Positions 7,726-10,225 of a DNA stretch of 10,225 bases are shown in pieces. Source of the DNA: Chloroflexota bacterium. Lineage in GTDB: Bacteria; Chloroflexota; Anaerolineae; Anaerolineales; E44-bin32. The stretch covers positions 1 to 10,225 of the forward strand of contig JAPLGR010000684.1 in the NCBI GenBank assembly GCA_026390045.1, in the 5' to 3' direction. Position numbers and translations under genes: made by a program. Within the stretch, counting starts at the first letter, position 1. Each line of letters begins with the position of its first letter. The notes under the pieces are model-generated. The model was not told the origin of the DNA, searched no databases, and saw only the letters and a program-made list of their open reading frames with translations.

Positions 7726-7760
7726 CCGGGCCCGGGCGCGTGCCGGGCCCGGTTTCGTTT
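7726..7760 (+). terminator. Intrinsic terminator of hppA
   Basis: The arms CCGGGCCCGG (7726-7735) and CCGGGCCCGG (7743-7752) form a perfect 10-bp, all-GC stem with a 7-nt loop, followed by TTTCGTTT. It begins 18 nt after the hppA stop codon. Each arm is itself a palindrome, so alternative or cruciform pairing is possible. Confidence 0.9.
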
Positions 7761-7878
7761 CCCCTCGGGGCTTGTCCTCCCGGGCGCATGGCTGTACCTT
7801 ACATGCGCCGGTTCGGCTGCGGCACGTGAGCGGACAGCATGCAGCGGCGCAACGCCCGCCACGCGCGGAGGTGGCTCT

Positions 7879-7978
7879 GCTCGGGGTTCCAGCCGAGCCT
7901 ACTGACGGAGGATGAACCATGCAGTCGGCACGAGAGCCGGCTGGTCCGTTGGGGCCCTACTTGTGCGTAGGGCCTTCT
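7879..7978 (+). ncRNA. Candidate structured RNA: three tandem hairpins
   Basis: Three stem-loops follow one another on the plus strand. The first is GCTCGG/CCGAGC (7879-7884/7893-7898, 8-nt loop). The second is CAGTCGGC/GCCGGCTG (7922-7929/7936-7943, 8 bp with one G-U, loop ACGAGA). The third is GGCCCTAC/GTAGGGCC (7953-7960/7967-7974, 8 perfect pairs, loop TTGTGC), followed by TTCT. The last could be a weak terminator. The set lies after a weak promoter-like pair at 7772-7800. It matches no RNA family I recognise. GC-rich DNA forms chance hairpins, so this is a candidate only; the same bases also contain a 37-codon ORF. Confidence 0.25.
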
Positions 7979-8032
7979 GAGATCAGCGTGCCGTTCGCCC
8001 GTGCTCCAAGCTCGCCGCAGAACGGCGCATGA
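7919..8032 (+). CDS. Possible 37-residue small protein or leader peptide
   Basis: The ORF runs from the ATG at 7919 to TGA at 8030-8032. It has GGAGG (7907-7911) exactly 7 nt before the ATG, the best Shine-Dalgarno in the gap. The predicted product begins MQSAREPAGPLGPY and ends SSPQNGA. It has no transmembrane segment or recognisable motif and is Pro/Ala/Ser-rich. Two strong hairpins lie inside it, so it may be a leader peptide over a structured RNA or a chance ORF. The same frame stays open after the stop to about 8460. I cannot assign a function. Confidence 0.22.
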   Translation: MQSAREPAGPLGPYLCVGPSEISVPFARAPSSPQNGA

Positions 8033-8471
8033 GCTTCGCCGATCGATGCGAACGAGGTTGACATCGCATGTCGGGCCCTCCTTGTCCGATTGCGTCTGGC
8101 GTCCGCTCGCGAGCTGGTCCTGGACGCCGCGGAACCAATCAACTGCGCGACTCTGCAATCCCTGCGAAGCCTGCTTCCGGATACTCAGGAGCAGGCCCCG
8201 CCGCTGCGCTCGAGCCGCGCCATGGATCGGAACGTGCACCATGGCTGTCTTGAGGCCCAAGGGCGGGAAGACGGACCATGGGTGAGTTCCCCGCCATTAA
8301 TAAGAGGATCGGCGCTGCCACAATGTGGCGCAGGCTCATCCTGCACGATGCGCTGCGGATTCCGGCATGCATTTCCCCTCGGCGACCGGGCATGCCGTGG
8401 CCGCCTTGGGGAGCGTCAGCCGCAGGACTTGCCGCGGCAATTGCCCGAACCATCGCCGTGAGGATCAGTCA

Positions 8472-10067
8472 ATGCAGGTCAATCCACTGAAGAGATGGAG
8501 TACCGTTTTCGGCGTTCTCTTGGCTGTTGAGCTCGGCTCCCTAGTCCGCTTGCTCCCCGTGGCATTGCATGAGTATCCCCTGAACGACGGTGGCATGTTC
8601 TACCGAATGACCCAGGACCTGGTTTCGAACGGCCTCAGGCTGCCAGTCATGACATCGTACAACGGCGGAGGAATCCCGTTTGCCTACCCTCCCCTAGGTT
8701 TCTACCTTGCCGCGTGTCTGCATCTCGCAACCGAAGCCTCGCTCCTTGAGATCACGAGATGGCTCCCCGCTCTGATCAGCATCATGACCATCCTACCCTT
8801 CTTCATCCTGGCTCAGAGGCTGCTTGGCAGAACCGATCTGGCCACGATTGCGGCGATCGTGTTCGCGCTGATCCCTCGATCCCACACGTGGATGGTGATG
8901 GGCGGAGGGCTGGCCCGCTCTCCGGGCATGTTGTTCTCGATGCTGTCCATCCTCCAGGCGGCTCGACTATTGGAACGTCCGACATGGAAGAGGGCATCGA
9001 TTCTTGGACTCCTCTTGGCCCTCGTTACTCTCTCTCACCTGGAGATGGCATGGTACACGTACATCACTCTGTTGGTCTTGTGGATCTTCCGAGGCAAGAC
9101 AAGGATAACCTTCGGGGGGTTTGCCTTGGCTTCGGCGATCGCGGCCGCGCTCTCAGGCTTCTGGTGGCTGCCAGTCGCCATGAACCACGGAATCGGCCCA
9201 TTCGTCGAGGCGGCCCTGACGGGAAACCACACCTGGACATCAGGCCTGGCGATCCTTTCGAACTTCAGCGACGAGCCCAGCCTGGGCGTCTTCGTCGTGC
9301 TCGGCTTCCTCGGCGCGCTACTTTGCGTTGCCAAGGGGGACTTCCTCCTGCCTGTATGGATGTTCTCGATGTTCTTCCTCGATCCGCGCGCGGCCGCAAC
9401 CGATGCCACTGCTCCCCTCGCGATGCTTGTGGCTCTTGCCGTGACGCATGTCGTCATTCCGCCGCTTGTCCAGTCAGCCCGACCCTCCGACGCAACCCAA
9501 GTACAGCTTCCCTCTCCTGGGTCCAGCATGACAGTCATCTCGGGACGCACACGCAATATCGTCGTTTCTGGACTTGTTGCCTACGGCCTCTACTCCGCTC
9601 TGCTGGCTCCATTCCTGGCCTGGAGCTCCATAGTCGCCCTGCGGCCTGGCGAAGTTGATGCCATGCACTGGATTGACAATAACGTGGCAGCATCGAGCGA
9701 TTTCCTGGTGATCTCGGGACGTTCGCGATGGGGATCCGACCCACTCTCCGAGTGGTTCCCAGCCCTAACCCATGCCGTGAGCCTGGCAACTCCCCAGGGG
9801 AAGGAATGGACCGGCGGATTGTGGGATGCGGAGAAGCGCTACCTGGCCCTCCAGGTATGCTCCGCGCGCGGTCTCCCATGCGTCGAGGAGTGGGTCGAAC
9901 AGGGGATGACCCGCGTCGACTACGTCCTTGTGGCCGCCTATCCGGACTCATCCGCAATCCAGAGTGCGGCGCTGCTTGACGAACTGGGCGCGTCTCCTGA
10001 GTATGAGATGGTATACGCCAATCCTGAAGCGACGGTCTTCTCATACCGGCCGGCCAACTCTCGATGA
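8472..10067 (+). CDS. Multi-pass membrane protein, probable GT-C-fold glycosyltransferase
   Basis: This 531-residue protein has roughly nine to eleven hydrophobic segments over residues 10-390 and a soluble C-terminal domain of about 140 residues. After the first helix (about 9-31) comes an extracytoplasmic loop with PLNDGGMFYRM; Asp39 is where GT-C enzymes carry their catalytic or metal-binding acid. YPPLGFY (72-78) resembles the YPP motif of polytopic sugar transferases that use lipid-linked donors. HLEMAWYTY (189-197) and FWWLPVAM (230-237) are further Trp/Tyr-rich segments. The C-terminal domain begins near MHWIDNN (398-404), as in oligosaccharyltransferase-like proteins. The role inferred is sugar transfer for surface glycans or glycoproteins; donor and acceptor are unknown. 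The ATG at 8472 has GAGG 8 nt upstream; the in-frame extension to 8325 looks non-coding. By eye, third codon positions are less uniformly G/C than in hppA, hinting at an accessory region. Confidence 0.6.
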   Translation: MQVNPLKRWSTVFGVLLAVELGSLVRLLPVALHEYPLNDGGMFYRMTQDLVSNGLRLPVMTSYNGGGIPFAYPPLGFYLAACLHLATEASLLEITRWLPALISIMTILPFFILAQRLLGRTDLATIAAIVFALIPRSHTWMVMGGGLARSPGMLFSMLSILQAARLLERPTWKRASILGLLLALVTLSHLEMAWYTYITLLVLWIFRGKTRITFGGFALASAIAAALSGFWWLPVAMNHGIGPFVEAALTGNHTWTSGLAILSNFSDEPSLGVFVVLGFLGALLCVAKGDFLLPVWMFSMFFLDPRAAATDATAPLAMLVALAVTHVVIPPLVQSARPSDATQVQLPSPGSSMTVISGRTRNIVVSGLVAYGLYSALLAPFLAWSSIVALRPGEVDAMHWIDNNVAASSDFLVISGRSRWGSDPLSEWFPALTHAVSLATPQGKEWTGGLWDAEKRYLALQVCSARGLPCVEEWVEQGMTRVDYVLVAAYPDSSAIQSAALLDELGASPEYEMVYANPEATVFSYRPANSR

Positions 10068-10225
10068 TCCGGACTCCTTGGGGCACAGACAAGGCAATCG
10101 GCCGGGCGAGAGCGACGCTTCAGGCCCTTCTCAGGCTAGTGCGCCGCTCCCCCGATCATCCTGGCCTCCCACATCGCGGACGCTTGACAACCCAAGTCAG
10201 TCGAGCGTTGCCGCAAGGCCGCAGC
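10064..10225 (+). CDS. Possible next gene, overlapping by ATGA and cut by the window edge
   Basis: An ATG at 10064-10066 overlaps the preceding stop (TGA at 10065-10067) as ATGA and reads 54 codons without a stop to the right edge. The predicted start is MIRTPWGTDKAIGRARATLQ, which is basic and rich in Arg and Leu. No Shine-Dalgarno is visible, but ATGA overlaps often work by translational coupling. No domain can be recognised in so short a piece, and 54 open codons in GC-rich DNA can occur by chance. If real, it would be cotranscribed with the membrane protein gene. Confidence 0.3.
   Translation, partial: MIRTPWGTDKAIGRARATLQALLRLVRRSPDHPGLPHRGRLTTQVSRALPQGRS

Larger units (their letters stand above)
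7771..8471. other. About 700 nt without a convincing protein gene
   Basis: No frame on either strand shows a recognisable protein. The left half (7879-8069) is crowded with perfect short hairpins. The right half has inverted repeats at 8219-8245 (GCCATGG/CCATGGC), 8317-8329 (GCCAC/GTGGC) and 8363-8397 (CGGCATGC/GCATGCCG), plus three CCATGG sites at 8220, 8239 and 8276. A weak promoter-like pair, TTGTCC (7772-7777), 17 nt, TACCTT (7795-7800), lies just after the hppA terminator. A short AT-rich patch, CATTAATAAG (8295-8304), stands out from the GC-rich background and could be part of a promoter for the gene at 8472. The whole could be a structured RNA, a long leader or a decayed gene. Confidence 0.5.

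Noticed and set aside
7922..7943. Resemblance of the ACGA-containing hairpin loop to mini-ykkC (guanidine-II) stems
   Set aside because: The loop is ACGAGA rather than a closed ACGR tetraloop, and there is no matching second stem with the same loop.
7984..8084. Minus-strand AAGGAGG 7 nt before an ATG at 8069, followed by a 28-codon ORF
   Set aside because: The signal is good but the peptide is Arg/Ser-rich with no features, and it competes with the plus-strand small ORF. Kept only as a note.
7799..8260. Minus-strand ORF of 153 codons in the gap
   Set aside because: Arg/Ser-rich, no motif, no clear Shine-Dalgarno; it spans the hairpin cluster.
8325..8471. N-terminal extension of the membrane enzyme to 8325
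   Set aside because: The extension contains an inverted repeat and atypical Arg/His-rich sequence; the ATG at 8472 has a proper Shine-Dalgarno and leads directly into the first helix.
7708..8471. tRNA, tmRNA, RNase P RNA or SRP RNA in the gap
   Set aside because: No TTCGANTC-type T-loop, CCA end, or conserved cores of these RNAs were found on either strand by eye.

Overview
The window is GC-rich bacterial chromosome with tight, mostly minus-strand gene organisation on the left. The protein set is a housekeeping sigma factor, a GldA/GldF/GldG-like ABC system with a DUF4340 protein, a membrane pyrophosphatase, and a multi-pass GT-C-like membrane protein. This would fit a Chloroflexota (for example Anaerolineae-like) genome or metagenome bin. 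That placement is inference from protein style only; no rRNA or other strong taxonomic marker is present.

Layout. Positions 1-1065 (minus) hold the first 355 residues of the primary sigma factor RpoD/SigA; its region 4 lies beyond the left edge. Positions 1245-5083 (minus) are one compact operon, read right to left: ABC ATPase, ABC-2 permease, GldG-family auxiliary protein, DUF4340 protein. Junctions are 2 nt, a 4-nt ATGA overlap and 7 nt. Positions 5084-5364 are a divergent control region with two near-consensus sigma-70 promoters back to back, one for the ABC operon and one for hppA. The ABC leader also contains a terminator-like hairpin with a five-U tail. Positions 5365-7707 (plus) encode a complete membrane pyrophosphatase with the K+-independent signature (Lys508/Thr511), followed by a very strong intrinsic terminator.

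Positions 7708-8471 have no convincing protein gene. The left half has an unusual density of short perfect hairpins and one 37-codon ORF with a well-placed Shine-Dalgarno. The stretch may be a structured RNA, a long leader or a decayed gene. Positions 8472-10067 (plus) encode a 531-residue membrane protein with the layout of a GT-C glycosyltransferase. A further open frame overlaps its stop codon as ATGA and runs off the right edge.

How they work together: RpoD would recognise promoters of the type seen at 5205-5307. The ABC operon is a self-contained envelope export or remodelling machine of unknown substrate. HppA couples pyrophosphate hydrolysis to ion pumping at the membrane. The right-hand gene is probably for cell-surface glycan synthesis. 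No mobile element, CRISPR array, tRNA or rRNA was seen. The least explained parts are the 7.77-8.47 kb gap and the ABC operon leader.
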